From: Drechmeria coniospora
Lineage: Eukaryota; Ascomycota; Sordariomycetes; Hypocreales; Ophiocordycipitaceae
Assembly: GCF_001625195.1 (NCBI RefSeq)
Contig: NC_054389.1
Coordinates: 10,164,520 to 10,228,519 of the forward strand
Direction of reading: 5' to 3'
DNA: 64,000 bases
Positions 1 through 13,200 of the stretch are shown here, piece after piece. The notes beneath the pieces were generated by a model. That model saw nothing but the letters and a program-made list of their open reading frames with translations. It was not told the DNA's origin and did not search any database. Made by a program: the position numbers and the translations under genes. Every line of letters begins with the position of its first letter. Positions within the stretch are counted from its first letter, which is position 1.

Positions 1-1862
1 CAGCGAGGACTAGGGGTGCTATTCGGCCTTTTCCGTTTTCGCACTTGCCTAAGTGCACGTACTTGCATGTGTGCCATTCATAGTTCGTATCAGCGTAGTA
101 TGGTATTGTTCATCAGCGACTAGAAGTATGTACATGTAGGTGCAGTTGTAATTAGTTGTAATACTGTAAGTACGGGATACTCAGTACATGTACGGAGTAG
201 TTATACGTCATTGCCAAGCAAAAAAGAAAAAAAGGGCATATCGAGTGCCGCACGACGAATGCCGCAAAGTGCTAAATCGATTGCTCGCCTCGTGTGCAAG
301 TACATGTACTCCTTCGCCAACGTTGTAAGTACATGTACTTGCGCGCTCGTGCTTGTACTGCAGTATTGCCTGGGCGGCCCGATTCTGCGGTGCCTAGTGA
401 GGTACATGTACTTGTACAGTGCAACTACAGTACAGTGCGGAGTACTTGTCGCCATGGCGTGGAGCTTCTCCGTATTCGTATCTTGGTACACTACCAAACC
501 CTGCTTCGGTACTCCGTACCCTAATGGCAACCTTGTCGAGCGAAACCTGAGGAGTTCTGCTGACCCTCCACCGACAACCACCTGCGCCTCTACCGCTACC
601 ACCCCAACTACCATCCGAGACAGCCCGACTCCCTACGCCTAGCTGCTATCCCCCGTCCCCCGTCAACGTAAGCGGACAGGCTGAATGTCATTGGAGAGCT
701 CCAAGGACGTTGCGAGCGTGTTGGCCGCGGCTCTCTTCATGCGGTTACTCGCCCACGGTGTCTGCTGAACGTGCCGAGGCCATCCGTCGGTACGACATAC
801 AGTACTTGTGCATGTGCGCGATGTGGTTGACAGCAAAATAGCCAGCCCATCCAAGACGAGATTCGAGTTGCACCTCTACAGGTACACCTGGTGCCGATGG
901 CGAGCTTCCACCGACGACGGCGGAATCTGACGTCTGCTTGCACTTACGTACGTACCACTTGCATGTACTAGGTCGGTACATGCATGCACAAGGTCGGTCG
1001 TGGCTGTTGCCGGGCCAAGGATGCGCACGAAATGGATGCATCCCATCTTCTTCCAGCCAACAGCCAACCTTGTTTCGGGAGCATAGCAGATGGATGCATC
1101 GCTGTGCTTGCCGCGGATCAGCCCGTTCAACATCCTTACCGGTCTAGAGTATGAACACCATTTCCTCCGCACGGGGCCACGCTGGCCAGGAAAGTTGGAC
1201 ATTACCTGCCGGTGCAAGAGGAGCCGACTTTTTCGTCGCTACTCCGCATAGCCCTCCCGAGCTGCTCGAATCGAACCCTCAAAGGGGATGAGGGAGAGCT
1301 CCCTCCTTCGAGTCGGCTGTACCGCCAGCAAGGTCCCAATGTGACCGAGAGTACGGAGCACTTGGACCGAACAAGTGCTTTTCAGCTGACCGGGGAAATC
1401 CTGAAGGGATGAGCGGGAACCCTTCCGAGCTGGCTGGGTTCGCCAGCGACGCGCAAATGCTACGATACTGGGCTGGGCGTGGGCCTGCACGCATACAAAG
1501 GTACGAGCAAGTTCCGCCGGAAACAAATCGGTGGAGACGTGGAGCAAACTCTTACTTACCTACAATACTCCGTACTTGCTTGCATGTACAGTATTGTAAG
1601 TAGGTCGGTATACTGTAAGGAAGTACGTACATGACCAGCAGGGCACACACTCTTGGACAAAATGCAAGCAGAATACTGTGCACGGCCATCTCGTGAACGA
1701 ACGAACCGAACCGGCTGTCGTCCATGGCTGCCATCCGTGCGGAGAAGAGGTCATCGGAGCACACTGTACGGCAATGGGAACACGGCGACGTCGCACCCGA
1801 AGCGGAGTGAGCAGAAACCCCTGAATGTCCTGCTTACTGCGCGACTCGGCGTCCAGGTTCCT
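1..1862. other. Gene-free left flank with GTAC-type words
   Basis: No reading frame here has a recognisable product. The first 1 kb repeatedly shows short words built on GTAC (for example GTACATGTAC near 300-410), the same vocabulary found in the other intergenic islands. About 1150-1860 is ordinary mixed sequence that probably includes the 3' flank of the minus-strand oxygenase gene ending at 1863. Confidence 0.6.
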
Positions 1863-2994
1863 TCAGTACGTCGCATTCAACCGCATATCGGCGTACTCGC
1901 CCGCAGAGATGGGCTCGTACTTCTTGGGCCTGTCCGGTCCCCAGCACCCCGGCACGCAATCGATGATCCGCTCCCTGTCGGCCGCCACAAAGTATGGGAT
2001 CGAGAAGCGCTCGCGCGTCATGCGGCGGGGCCCTGAGCCGTCACCGGATTCTGCTGCCTCGCCACTGTCGGCTGGGGCCGATGTTCGGACGCGGTGCATC
2101 GTCGACGTCAGTTCGTCGTTGCTCCAGCGCATGAGAAAGTCGCCAATGTTGACGACGATGGTCCCCGGCACGTACGGCGCCTTGTCGAAGCGTCCCTTTT
2201 GGCTCTTCCGCTCCACCTCGAGCCCGCCGGCGGCGTCTTGGAAGAGCATGGTGAGGGTGGCGAAATCCGTGTGCGCGCCGATGCAGTCGACCTTGCCGGC
2301 CGCCAGCAGCGCTTCCTCGACGGGCGGGTACCGCAGCAGCCGAACCTGGTTGTCCTTGTTCCGGTGGTAGTCGACGAAGAAGCCGTCGTCCAGGCCCATG
2401 CCGACGGCGATGGCTCGGAGCAGCTTCACCTCCAGTTGGTAGCAAGCTTCGAAGAAGTCTGTGAAGAAGCGGCGGAAGCCGGGTAGGACCTCCTCGGCCG
2501 GCCAGATGTTGCGCGCGCGCGCTGCCTTTTCGTTGCCCATCTCGAACGACTCCTTCATATCCGGCACCCTGCGCTGCTTCGCGATGCCCGCCTTGTCAAA
2601 GACCATCTGCGATACCTTCTCACGCCCTACTGTTGAGTAGCCGCGATGGTTCCATCCCTCCGGCGGGTGAGGCACCTTGTCCTTTTCCTCCTGCGGCAGG
2701 GCGAAAAACCGGTGGCTCTGGCGCGCGCGTCGTTAGCACCACTCCTCGCCGGGCGGACCAAGGAAAAAAAAACAAAAGGAGGGGGGGAGAAGATCTACTT
2801 ACCCAGGCAAACGCCTCGTCGACTACCTCGGGAGGAGTTCCGTAATTTTTTATATACGCAAAGCCTATATTCTTGAACGCGAGATAAAGCTCCTTTGCGG
2901 CGTCGGTGTACAGTCTTTGCCTACAGTCATCGGAGAGCAGGGGCGCAAAGTCGATGATGGGTATGGGCAGGCCATCATCCAGCTGGGCGGCCAT
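1863..2994 (-). CDS. 2-oxoglutarate/Fe(II)-dependent oxygenase, isopenicillin N synthase-like
   Basis: The model has two exons (2994-2803 and 2717-1863; intron 2802-2718 with GTAAGT donor and CAG acceptor) and gives about 348 aa. The N-terminus opens with the DIOX_N pattern (PIIDFAPL, then FKNIGFAYIKNYG). The second exon begins FFALPQEEK and continues to GWNHRGYSTVGREK. The Fe ligands are visible as HTD near residue 211 and the distal His in MHRV near 270. The 2OG-binding Arg-x-Ser is in RFSIPYF near 299. Proteins of this family hydroxylate or desaturate small molecules, or cyclise peptides, in the cytosol; the substrate cannot be read from sequence. The gene stands alone with no biosynthetic neighbours. 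A short acidic insert (SGEAAESGDGSG) lies between the distal His and the RxS motif. Confidence 0.94.
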
Positions 2995-5900
2995 TGTCGA
3001 TGCCTTCTTTCGTTACTGCTCGGTAGAGTGATGATGAACGAGATGGGAAGAGTCAACAACGACACAAGACACGGTCGAAACTTGTCAGTTGCCGCCTATT
3101 CGAGCCCAGCAGTTCGAGGTCGAGTCGTGCGAGACAATTCAACTGTCAACTGGCTGGTATTCGACCTGTGCAACCCTCCCTCGGGCGACGCATCACGGCT
3201 CCTTCGACACCTCCTGCTGGTCGTGAAACATGGCTAGTGCCTTGGCTCGCTCGACACAATGGCTATTTCAGGCTGTCGATGCGGTGGCATACAGTACACC
3301 TAACATCCGTCACCTGGGAGGCTGCCATTCGACTGGCCATAATGCGTTCGCGACGTTTAGTTACGTGCTGGTGGCGTCGAGCTCCAAATCCACCCGGAAG
3401 CCTGCCGTCCCGTCCCACCCCTGGTGAAGGAATCACCGCCATGGCCGCTCGAGCAAGCCTGTTCCTTCTTCCTTCCTTTGGTCGTTCGCCCGTTGTCACT
3501 GTCTACAGCGCCCGCGCCTCCCCGGTCAACTGTCTGGCTACGAAACATCCGCGGCATGGCTGGCATCCATTCACCGGCTTGCCATGGCCAAATGGATCTA
3601 CAAGAAACGTATGCCTCTCTGACGATCGCATACAGAGCCTGACATGCCATTCCGCCTGGAAATGCCTAGTACCGCCACATGACACTGACACGGATCGTAG
3701 TCGAGTGTAATACCGAGTACTCCGCAGTCGGGTGAAGTCGAGTCTCACCCATGTCGCCCATGTCTTGCTCTAGTACGATCCACTGCTGAACACCAACCAT
3801 GGATGATGGCCCAGTTCCGAATGAAACAAGCGACAATGGTACGGATATAGTACCGATATTCTTCAGGAGTATTATATCACGCTCAGTCTCGGACAGGGCG
3901 GTTGGCCGATGAGCCGCTCGGACATGAAGGCGAATCTCGATGGCCCGCAGTATCATTTCTGAGTCGCATCCGACATGCCGACCTTTAACTCTTGAGATGT
4001 GAGAGATCATGTCTAGGTACTCCGGACATGTCGGCGTACTCGCTGTAAAGCACCCACAACGGCGAAGAGAGGAAGTCCCGTGGCACAGCATGTTCGTTCC
4101 CGGCAGAGACCGGCCACCAAGTCTCGGATCCGGCGTCGCATCGGGGGCCCCACCTTGGCCCGAAGTCGAGCGACGATGAAGCATCAATTGCCGGCGGGAT
4201 TCAGGATTCTGCTAGGCTCATTCAAGGGATAATTCAATTATGCCCAAAGCTCCCGTCGACTCGTGCTTGGTGGTACTCGTACTGGGGCCATCGTAAGCAT
4301 GTACCTGCAAGTACATGCACCCTCATCCTACGGTCACCCCAATGAGGCACGTTTTGTCGTCGACTCTTTGTACGATAAACATTTTTGCGTTTTGTGTTTG
4401 TCCATTCTTCAGGTGAATAAGCGTACGTAAGTATTACTCTGTACGGCAGACATGAGAAATAAATTTGACGACAAGTGTCGACATGAAACGGCGATAAACT
4501 ATGAATAGGGGTCGGTGTACGGAGCATTCTATGCTTCATCTTGAGCGAGCAACTGCTGCCGTAGTCCAGTAGGAACGAACACTCTCATTTTCTATGCTTC
4601 AATCAGCAGCAAGACACTCCCGGTGTAAGACATCCCTGCCGACGCAGAGGTGGGCTGGACAGCTCAAGCAGAATGATCGAAACTCGGCCTGCGTGGTGGC
4701 CGGCCACTCTTCTTCGTTTGATACAGTGGAAAGACTCGGTTCAATGTTGAAGGGGTGGTAGCTACGGTATATGGTTCCGCTCAACAGTGAATCGGTCTCC
4801 AGTCTCGCTTTTATCGTATGCGCTTCGAATACGTGCCCATGAATAATGAACCATGACTCTGGGGATGATCCAAAACAGGGAGAGTCGGATGCCAAGGTCT
4901 CGAGACACAGGCAACTTCCGTTGCAGCGTGAGAGGGTATCAATCAGCTGGTCACGGCCACACCGAGGGAGATGACGTCGACAGCTAGACCGCATGTACTC
5001 CGTAGTTTCTAGGGCATCGGAATGACAATATTGGCAAGGCTTGACATTGAAGCAGGTGCCACAAAATGGTGAAAGCTCGCAGCCATCTGACGAAAGCGAC
5101 GGAGTCACCGGCTGCCCGTCGACGGCGGATGAAAATGTGCGCGGGCTTATGTCTTACGGTCAACTTCCGAGTCACCCCTCCTTCCGAGACATCCTGACTT
5201 CATCGTCGTCTCATTGGCCTGACACTTTGTCGGGCACCTTGGTCACGATTCAGTGCGAGAGACCAACCACCAGGGTGCGCGCCATGCGCGGCAGGGACTT
5301 ATTTCCAAACGGTTCGAGCGTTGCGTACCGAGTAATACATGCATGATCTCACGTACAAAAAATGATATGCTTGTACCTGTACTCCGTACTCCGTACGAAG
5401 TACAGCCAATCTACATAACTGTACTCCGTAGGTGCTCATCGTTTGCGCTCTACTCCTTGCTGGGGACGGATGCCTGATGCTCGTCTACCATTCGTCCATT
5501 GCGAGTGAACAACGGTGACGCGCACGCAGCCTTCCCTGCCTGCGGGTGGTTGCTATCTAGTCGAAGCTAACAACGCATGCGTCGCGCCCGGCTTATGTGC
5601 TGCTGGAAGAGTGTAAATAGGTCACCGTTGGCGGAGCCATCCACAGCCCGGAATTGCTCTGCGCCCACATGACCGCCCTCGACCATCCGCGGCGGAGAAT
5701 AGCAAAGTGAACCCTCCACCTCCTGTAGTCCTGTTTTGTGCCTGCTCACTCTACGGAAAGTGCCTATGTCCTGAGCAAAGTCTCGTTCGCGAATCCCCCC
5801 CGCCCGACCGTGACCACACCATCCATCACCCGCGTTTGACTGGATTGTCCAAGCAGCCCATCGCAACATCCTTTCTCGGAGCGAGATATCCCGAATGGGC

Positions 5901-7280
5901 CAGGCGAGAACTCAAAACGAAACTGAATCGCTCGGGCCACACACAGGAAGACGGAAGATTGTACGGAAACGCCGCGAGCCAAGCGTATCAAGCCTGAGAT
6001 GGAAGCATGCTTGGGCCTGGACAAAACAGTGAAGCCTACTCGGGCCGCGGGCCAATAATCCTCTGTCCTGCGGTGAAATTCATACTGAATATCGGCACTG
6101 GCCAGCTCATCTGGAGCACCATGTATGATTTTGCGCATATGCTTGTGAAGGTAAGGATGCCTTTGTATGGAGTACCATATGAGTCCGGTCGACCTTGCTC
6201 CGCCGCCCCCACTTATTACGGAACAAGCTAGGGACGGCCCGCAACAAGCTACCAGCTTTGTGAGCCGAGTCGGCAGAGAAGTGTTTGACTGTCATGATGC
6301 ACGATGGTCGGGATGGTACCCCTTTCGGCTTATTTTCATGCTACAGTTCGCAGTAGTAGCGAAAATATTGCTGTTTCCAGTCGAAGAAGTAACAGTGACG
6401 CACATGGAGCGGAAGAAATGGAAAATGAAAATCCAGCTCAACCCGAGTATACGAAAACGCACTGCCGTCCCATCTAGCCTCTGTTTCGGTCATGCCAGCC
6501 GCTTGACGGCGATACATTGTATGTTTTCTGTCTTTTCATATTCTTTTTGGCTCAGCCTTGCTTGGCACTGCAGTCCGCACACTGCGCGGTTCCACCTTTA
6601 TGACCGTGATACAATCGGTTGGCTCATTCGAATAGGTAGGTTTTCTCTTCAACTCTTGCTTTTGCCACGCAGCGTGACTAGATGAAAATACGTGTACATG
6701 AAGCAAAGGCTGGAAGTCTAGGACCATTCTATTTTACTCTAGGAATATGTACAGAAATACATACAAACACGCATGCGCAGCAATGACAGTGTGATTCGGC
6801 CTCGGTCGCCATTCCCGAGCGTGGTATGTTGCACACATACATCGACGTGCAGCATGCGTTCGTGTATGAACTCTTGGCTTATTAAATCTGAAGACGTCAT
6901 TGGACAACAGGCGGAATATTTTGTAGCGGAATATGGTACATAGAATGCAGCAGCACTCCGTACGTTCAAGCACTATCCCGTCCTCCGCAAAGGAGATGAG
7001 CAGGACTCCCGGAGCCAGGATCATGCTCGGAAGCTTACACCCACATCAGCCCGTCTATTCCCAGCATGAAATATTAGGTGCACCCTATTCTTATCCATTT
7101 CCCCAGTCGTTCTCCTTCCCTTGCACACGGGGTTTCCCCCATTGTTGTTCGCTGACCATAGCCTCAAAGCACATTCAACCCTCCCAAACACGGATCAAAG
7201 ACGCTGAACAAGAAGAGAAAGGTCACCAGTGATTTGGACAAGACCGAAAACTGAACCATTTATTGGCGTCTACAGCAAGA
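2995..7280. other. 4.3-kb gene-poor stretch; one weak Cys-rich ORF
   Basis: I see no convincing gene here. The only frame with any character is 5108-4599 on the minus strand (169 codons, Cys-rich at its N-terminal half with CxxC and CQYC pairs). It matches no family I recognise and has no supporting neighbour exon. 5330-5440 contains GTACTCCGTAC-type words. 7023-7280 is the presumed promoter and leader of the NLR-like gene. Terminal inverted repeats or transposase motifs were not seen. Confidence 0.5.
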
Positions 7281-10200
7281 ATGGCAGCAACAGCCGTCGG
7301 AGCCGTGCCACGTCCAAAGTCGTGTCGCGACTTCAAGACGGCCATTTTTTGCGCCCGAGTCGCCGAATTCGAGGCTGTCCGCGTTCTGTTCGATATTTTC
7401 TGGGACAATGATTTTCTGACGGCTAGAGGAGAGGAAGACATGAACATCTACTCCTTCGGGGCCGTTGGCAGTCACAAAGTCGTCCTCGTGCGCATGCAAG
7501 AATCGGATGGGTTAGGTAAGGCGACGGCGGAAGGCCTGAGTTACTGTCGGTCCACCTTCCCCAACATTGCGCTTGCTGTTGTCATCGATCACGACGCCGC
7601 TGTTCCTTTTCAACTCTTTCGGCCCGGCGGAAAAAGGAGCATCCTCGACGGCATCGTCTTCAGCCTTGGCTTCTTCCAGCAAAATCCCACCCAGGAGCAT
7701 CTCCCGCAGAGGCATCTCCCGCAGCAGTGGATTGACACGCCGAAAAATCTACCTAGAGGGACACTTCACAGCCTGTCAGAATCACAACACGACAACGTCG
7801 TGGGGAGGCTTCCTATATTTTCCTTCCTCGCCAGAAACCGCTTTCACGCGGCCCTCCCCGAGTACCTTGACGACCTGCGAAAGAAAGCTCAGTCACGGGC
7901 ACATGCACAGGCTCCAGGGCATGACGAGATCCCTGACATCCACCTGGCTTCCATTGCTTCCCTCGATTCCGACCTGGATGCCACGGAACATGGGATTTTC
8001 CTGCCTTCAGACACGGAGAACCTCGGCTTGGCTGCCTTGCCGTGCATCTTCGTCAGTAGTGCCTGCGGCCACGGCCAAGTCCATACGAGCCATCCGTCAC
8101 GGATGCCCAATGCTGCCACCACAACGGCAGCCTGTGTCATGTCGCTGGTGAGGGACATGGAGCATCTTTCATCCCGTGGCCATACCCACACAAGTGCGTC
8201 TGAACCTGCCACACAAACTATCAGGCAACCTGTCACTTTCGGTGCCAATGTAGGGAGGCAAAAGATGCCACCTCGCGTTCATTGTAAGTCGTCCCGATTC
8301 CGTCTAGCCCTCGCCCATCCATCGAACCTGGGACAGCTCACGCCCATAGTCCTCGTTCCATACCCGAAGCCGGGCTCCTTTATCGGTCGCGACAGCATTC
8401 TGCAGAAGCTCGAGGAAACGCTTCAAACGGCCCCTTCGCAGCCGAGAATTGCTCTCCTCGGCGTCGGCGGCATCGGGTACGTTCCCTTACTTCCGTCGAC
8501 GAGTGGCCTGCATCTGATTTGATCCATCCTTGGCCGCAGGAAAACGCACATCGCTTTGGCGTATGCACATCAGTTCAGCGGCCGATACCCCGACAGGTCC
8601 GTGTTTTGGGTTCACGCGACAAGCGAGGACAGTTTCCACCAGGCCTATGCGTCCATCGCTCAAGACTGCCAGATGCCGGGCTACGATGATCCCGACGCCG
8701 ACGTGCTCTCTCTGGTGAAGTCTTCTCTTGAGAGTCGAAATAATGGCTCATGGCTCTTGATCATCGATGATGTAAACGACAACTACATGCTGGGTTCATC
8801 ACAGAATGAACAAGAGGCAAACCCTTCCGCCGAGAAGCGCGACCTGGCATCTCTGGTCCCTGGCTGCCCACACGGGTATGTTCTCGTCACAACTCGTAAC
8901 ACTGGCGCGGCCGTCATGCTTGCTCAAGGCGGTCCCGTTGTCGAGGTTGGCCAAATGCAGGAACAAGAGTCTGAGGAGCTGATTCGCGCCGGTCTGGACG
9001 GCGTCGACGTGACAGCTGAAGACGTCGGCCTCCTCTCCACTCGATTGGCACATTTTCCTCTGGCACTGGCACAGGCTGTAGCGTACATCAAAACCAACAT
9101 TGTTTCCATCGGCAGGTATCTCCAGCTGTTGGATGAGAGTCACGTTCGCATGCCGTCGGTACTTTCCAACCACCCTGGCAACCTGGGCAGGGTCGTGGGC
9201 AAGCCAAAAGCTTTCGCCCTCACCTGGGAGATTTCATTCAACCAAATGAAGAAGAAGAATAGCTTGGCGCACGATCTTCTCTCCCTCATGAGCTTCTGCA
9301 CCAGGATTACATCCCCCTCATTCTATTGCTTCACTACAAGGAGCGACGCCGCGGGCAGCCTGGTGCATCGGTGGCCAGATGCAAGGATCCGTCGGAAGAT
9401 GCGCAACTCCAGGAAGCTCTCAGCTTACTCAAGGACTTTGTTTTCCTCTGGGAGGAGAATCAAGACTCCCTGGCCATGCACAGCCTTGTGCAGTCGGCCA
9501 CGCGGGACATGCTCCAGACGAAGGGGTTGACCTCCCACTTTGCCGGTGAAGCGATGTTGGCAATCTCCGAGCTCTACCCCTACGGGACGTACGAGAGCCG
9601 CAAAGTATGCGGCGCCTATCTTCCTCATGTACATGCGGTGCTTCGATACGACCTCGCGGGCACGAAAGTCGAGCGCATCGCAAAAGCCTCACTTCTCCAT
9701 AATGCCGCCGGATACTTGGTCTACCGAGGCCAGTGGAACGTCGCAGAAGAGTTCCAACGGCAAGCGGTAGAGATGAAAGAAAAGCTATTTGGGAAAAATC
9801 ATGCGTCAACGCTATCCAGCATGGCCAACCTGGCGTCGACGTACGACTTTAACGGTCGATGGAACGATGCCGAGGCTTTGCAGGCTGACGTGTTGGGGAG
9901 GAGAAAGCAGGCACTTGGAGGAGATCACCCACACACGCTAGCCAGCATGGTAAGCATGGCATCGACATACAACCATCAAGGCCGCTGGACAGACTCCGAG
10001 GCTTTGCTGACGAAAGTATTGGAGCTACGAATGAACCGGCTTGGGGCGGAGCATGCAGACACGCTCGCAAGTATGGCTAGCCTGGCTTCGACGTACAATC
10101 TCCAAGGCCGCTGGAAGGAGGCGGAGTCCCTGCAAGAGCAAGTTCTACGGACAAGAAGGCGACTGCTGGGCGAAGAACATCCGTTAACCCTTGCAAGCAA

Positions 10201-13200
10201 GGCTGGCCTAGCCGCCATATACGACAACCAGGGTCGGTGGGAGGCCGCGGAAAGGTTGCAGACCGAAGTGCTCGAGACGAGGAAATCAGTGCTCGGGGAG
10301 CGGCACCCAGAAACTCTAGCTTGCATCGCAAGCCTGGCCTCGACGTACAGCAAGCAAGGTCTATGGATAGATTCCGGGGCATTGCAGGCGTACGTGCTGG
10401 AGAAGAGGACGGCTGCGCTGGGGGAGGATCATCCTTCTACCCTCATTAGCATGATGAAACTGGCATCGGTGTACAGCCAGCAGGGTCGCGGCAAGCAGGC
10501 CGAAGACCTTCAGTCGCAAGTGCTGCTGCGGAGAAGAAGGATGTTCGGAGAGGAGCATCCGGACACCCTTGGGAGCATGGGCAGCTTGGCAGGGACCTAT
10601 GTTCGTCAAGGTCGATTGCAGGAGGCTGAGGGTTTGCAAATGGACGTGGTGAAGCTATTAAAGCGAAACATTGGAGAAGAGCATCCATCCACGCTTGCCA
10701 GCATTGCTAACTTGGCCTGGACTTATAGCGAGCAAGGCCGTTGGAAGGAAGCCGAGACTCTGCAGGGGCAAGTGCTAGAGGCGAGAGGCCGAGTGTTGGG
10801 GGATGATCATCCTGACACGCTTGCCAGCTCGGCAAGCCTTGCGTCGACCTTTTGTCTCAGCGGCCAACTGACAGAGGCCGAGAAATTGCAGGTACGAGTG
10901 GTTCAGATAGCCAGTCGGGTGCTAGGAACAAAGCACCCATTTACCCTTGCCAGCATATATGACCTCGAATCGATACACAACAAGCAAGGGCGGCAGGAGA
11001 TGGCCGAAACGTCCCAGACGCAGGTGCCTTTCGCAGGGAGAAGGCTCACGTTCAAAGGGGGTCATTCAAGTAGCGCAAAGTCGGATGGGTTGTTTCGACG
11101 GTATGAAGGCGACTCGGGTTATGCATCCGGATCACGCGTCGCCACGTTGAGGCTGTCGACGACCGGAACGGGACCCGTTCATGGCGAGAACGCATCGCCC
11201 GATGCGACGACGGAACATGGCCAGGAGGCCTCGCGTCGAGGCGAAGAAGAGGCCAAGTCTGTTGCCTCCGACGAGGGCGATATCGGCTCGCAAACGTCTG
11301 AAGGAACCACCTATGAAGACTTGACCGGCAAGGCGTTGATAAGGGTGTTTCTTGCAGAGGAGCCTCGATTCAGACTGTTATGCGAGAATGCCATGTCCAA
11401 CATGAGCAGGCAACGCTTTGTCGAGAACATGCGCCGGCTTCTGAAGTCCTTGCACAAGGGCCTCTTGAGTGAGGCGAAAAGCGAAGCGGAGAGGGCAGTC
11501 GCTGCTCTTCTTTGCAGCAGGCGAGGGAGATTACGGATAAGCCAGCAGCTGGTCGAGCATATTGAGCAGGAGAAGGATGAGCTTGTGACCCATGACCGAC
11601 TCGACTTGCACGCGTCTCTGCAGGAGAGATGCGACGTCGAAAATTGGCTCGCACACGCGTCGGAGACAACGTTCGCGGAACAGAACACGGCCGATGATTG
11701 TTGGGGCTCGGAGGAATCGGCTTCGGGTGATGAGCTGGAAGGGGACGAATTCCCGCACACATCGGAGCTGAGGCGCTTCTTACGGAATTCCCAATCATTC
11801 CAAGAGGTTTTGGGAGACTTCTTGTCCATGTTTCTGCCAGCGGACGTGGGAGATGTGCTTCTATCCATCCCGAAAGGAAACGTTTGGCTGTCGCGGGAAC
11901 AACCTCGGTCGATGATCAACAGGATGAAAGTATGGGTTGAAGACAAAACACAGGTGACATGGAACTGGTGGCCACTGGAGCCGTCGAAGCGCGAACTGCG
12001 GAAGGGTGAATGCCGCATCTTCTGGCAATGCGTAGGTGACATATCCGGCAGAAATCCATGGTCATGCCTGAGCAAGCAAGACGCTTACCGTTGTTTTGTC
12101 AGACGTGCGGTACCCAGCAATGGGACGAAGTCTCCCTGGACCAACACGAGTTCGTGGAGAAATTCCTCGCCGTCTGGGACGACAAGCCAACGTCACCGCA
12201 TTGGTGCAGGAAGACAGGATTTCGTGTGCCCCTGTTCGCAAGGTGGTGGAGCGCTTTGCTTCGACGACGTCCCACGGCACCAACATCGTCGGCAGCTCAA
12301 AAGTATACGCCGTCCGATCTTCCTGCACCCGCATCATCTGGCAGCATCAATGTACCATTTACAACCAGCGGCCGACATTGCATCGGCACAGGTACAGTTC
12401 GATCCCACACTCGAGCAGATGCTGCGGTCGGATTTCAAGCATCATCCACCATGCAGCCGCCGGGTAGATCGCAGAGCTTCATTCTCTTCGGCGTGCAAGG
12501 GCCCCGGCGGACTTTGACGCCTGCTCAGATTCTTGTGACGAGTCGAAGCACCGACTCCAGCGTCTTTCAAGATTTGCGGGCTTGCTATCGGACCCATCGA
12601 GGCTGGCTGCGGTATTGGTTCTCCATCTGGACGCTGGATCACTGCACCATCACCAAGGTATGTCGAAACGCGAGGGCGTGCCATTTTTGGTTGCTAATAC
12701 GGCTGTCAGTTCAACCGACTGACGCCGGACCGCATGGTGCCCGAGTACAAGGACCTCCCGAGGCACACGGAGTACGAGTACAGTCCTCGTGCGGGATCGG
12801 CGGATGCGCGGAACCCTCCCCTGCGATCTCACCTATTTGACGCTCTTTTCTATACATGCCAGAGCCCGTGCAACTGGAAGCATTTTCATGACTGCATCCC
12901 ACCGCCGAAGAGATCGATATACCTGGAACGGATCCCGAAGAGGACGACGAGTTTCGAAGCGGACGATACGTCGTCGATATGGGGTTTCGAGGCCGTTTTT
13001 TCTCCTTCGTTTGCTCGGACGGTTCTTTATCATATCATCATCATCCTTGCGCCCTTTGTTTTCTCTCTCGTTTGGCTTCGCTTTCACCCAGAAGACCTCC
13101 AGAATGCCTATACTCCGGCGAGCATAGTTGTAGCCGGCGTGTCCTTGTTTTGGAGTATGAACACAGCTTGGATAAGCAGGGGCCAGGATCGAGATCCCGA

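Noticed and set aside
1230..1330. Another GGTTCGATTC string on the minus strand
   Set aside because: The flanking bases do not pair as a T-stem and no cloverleaf is evident.
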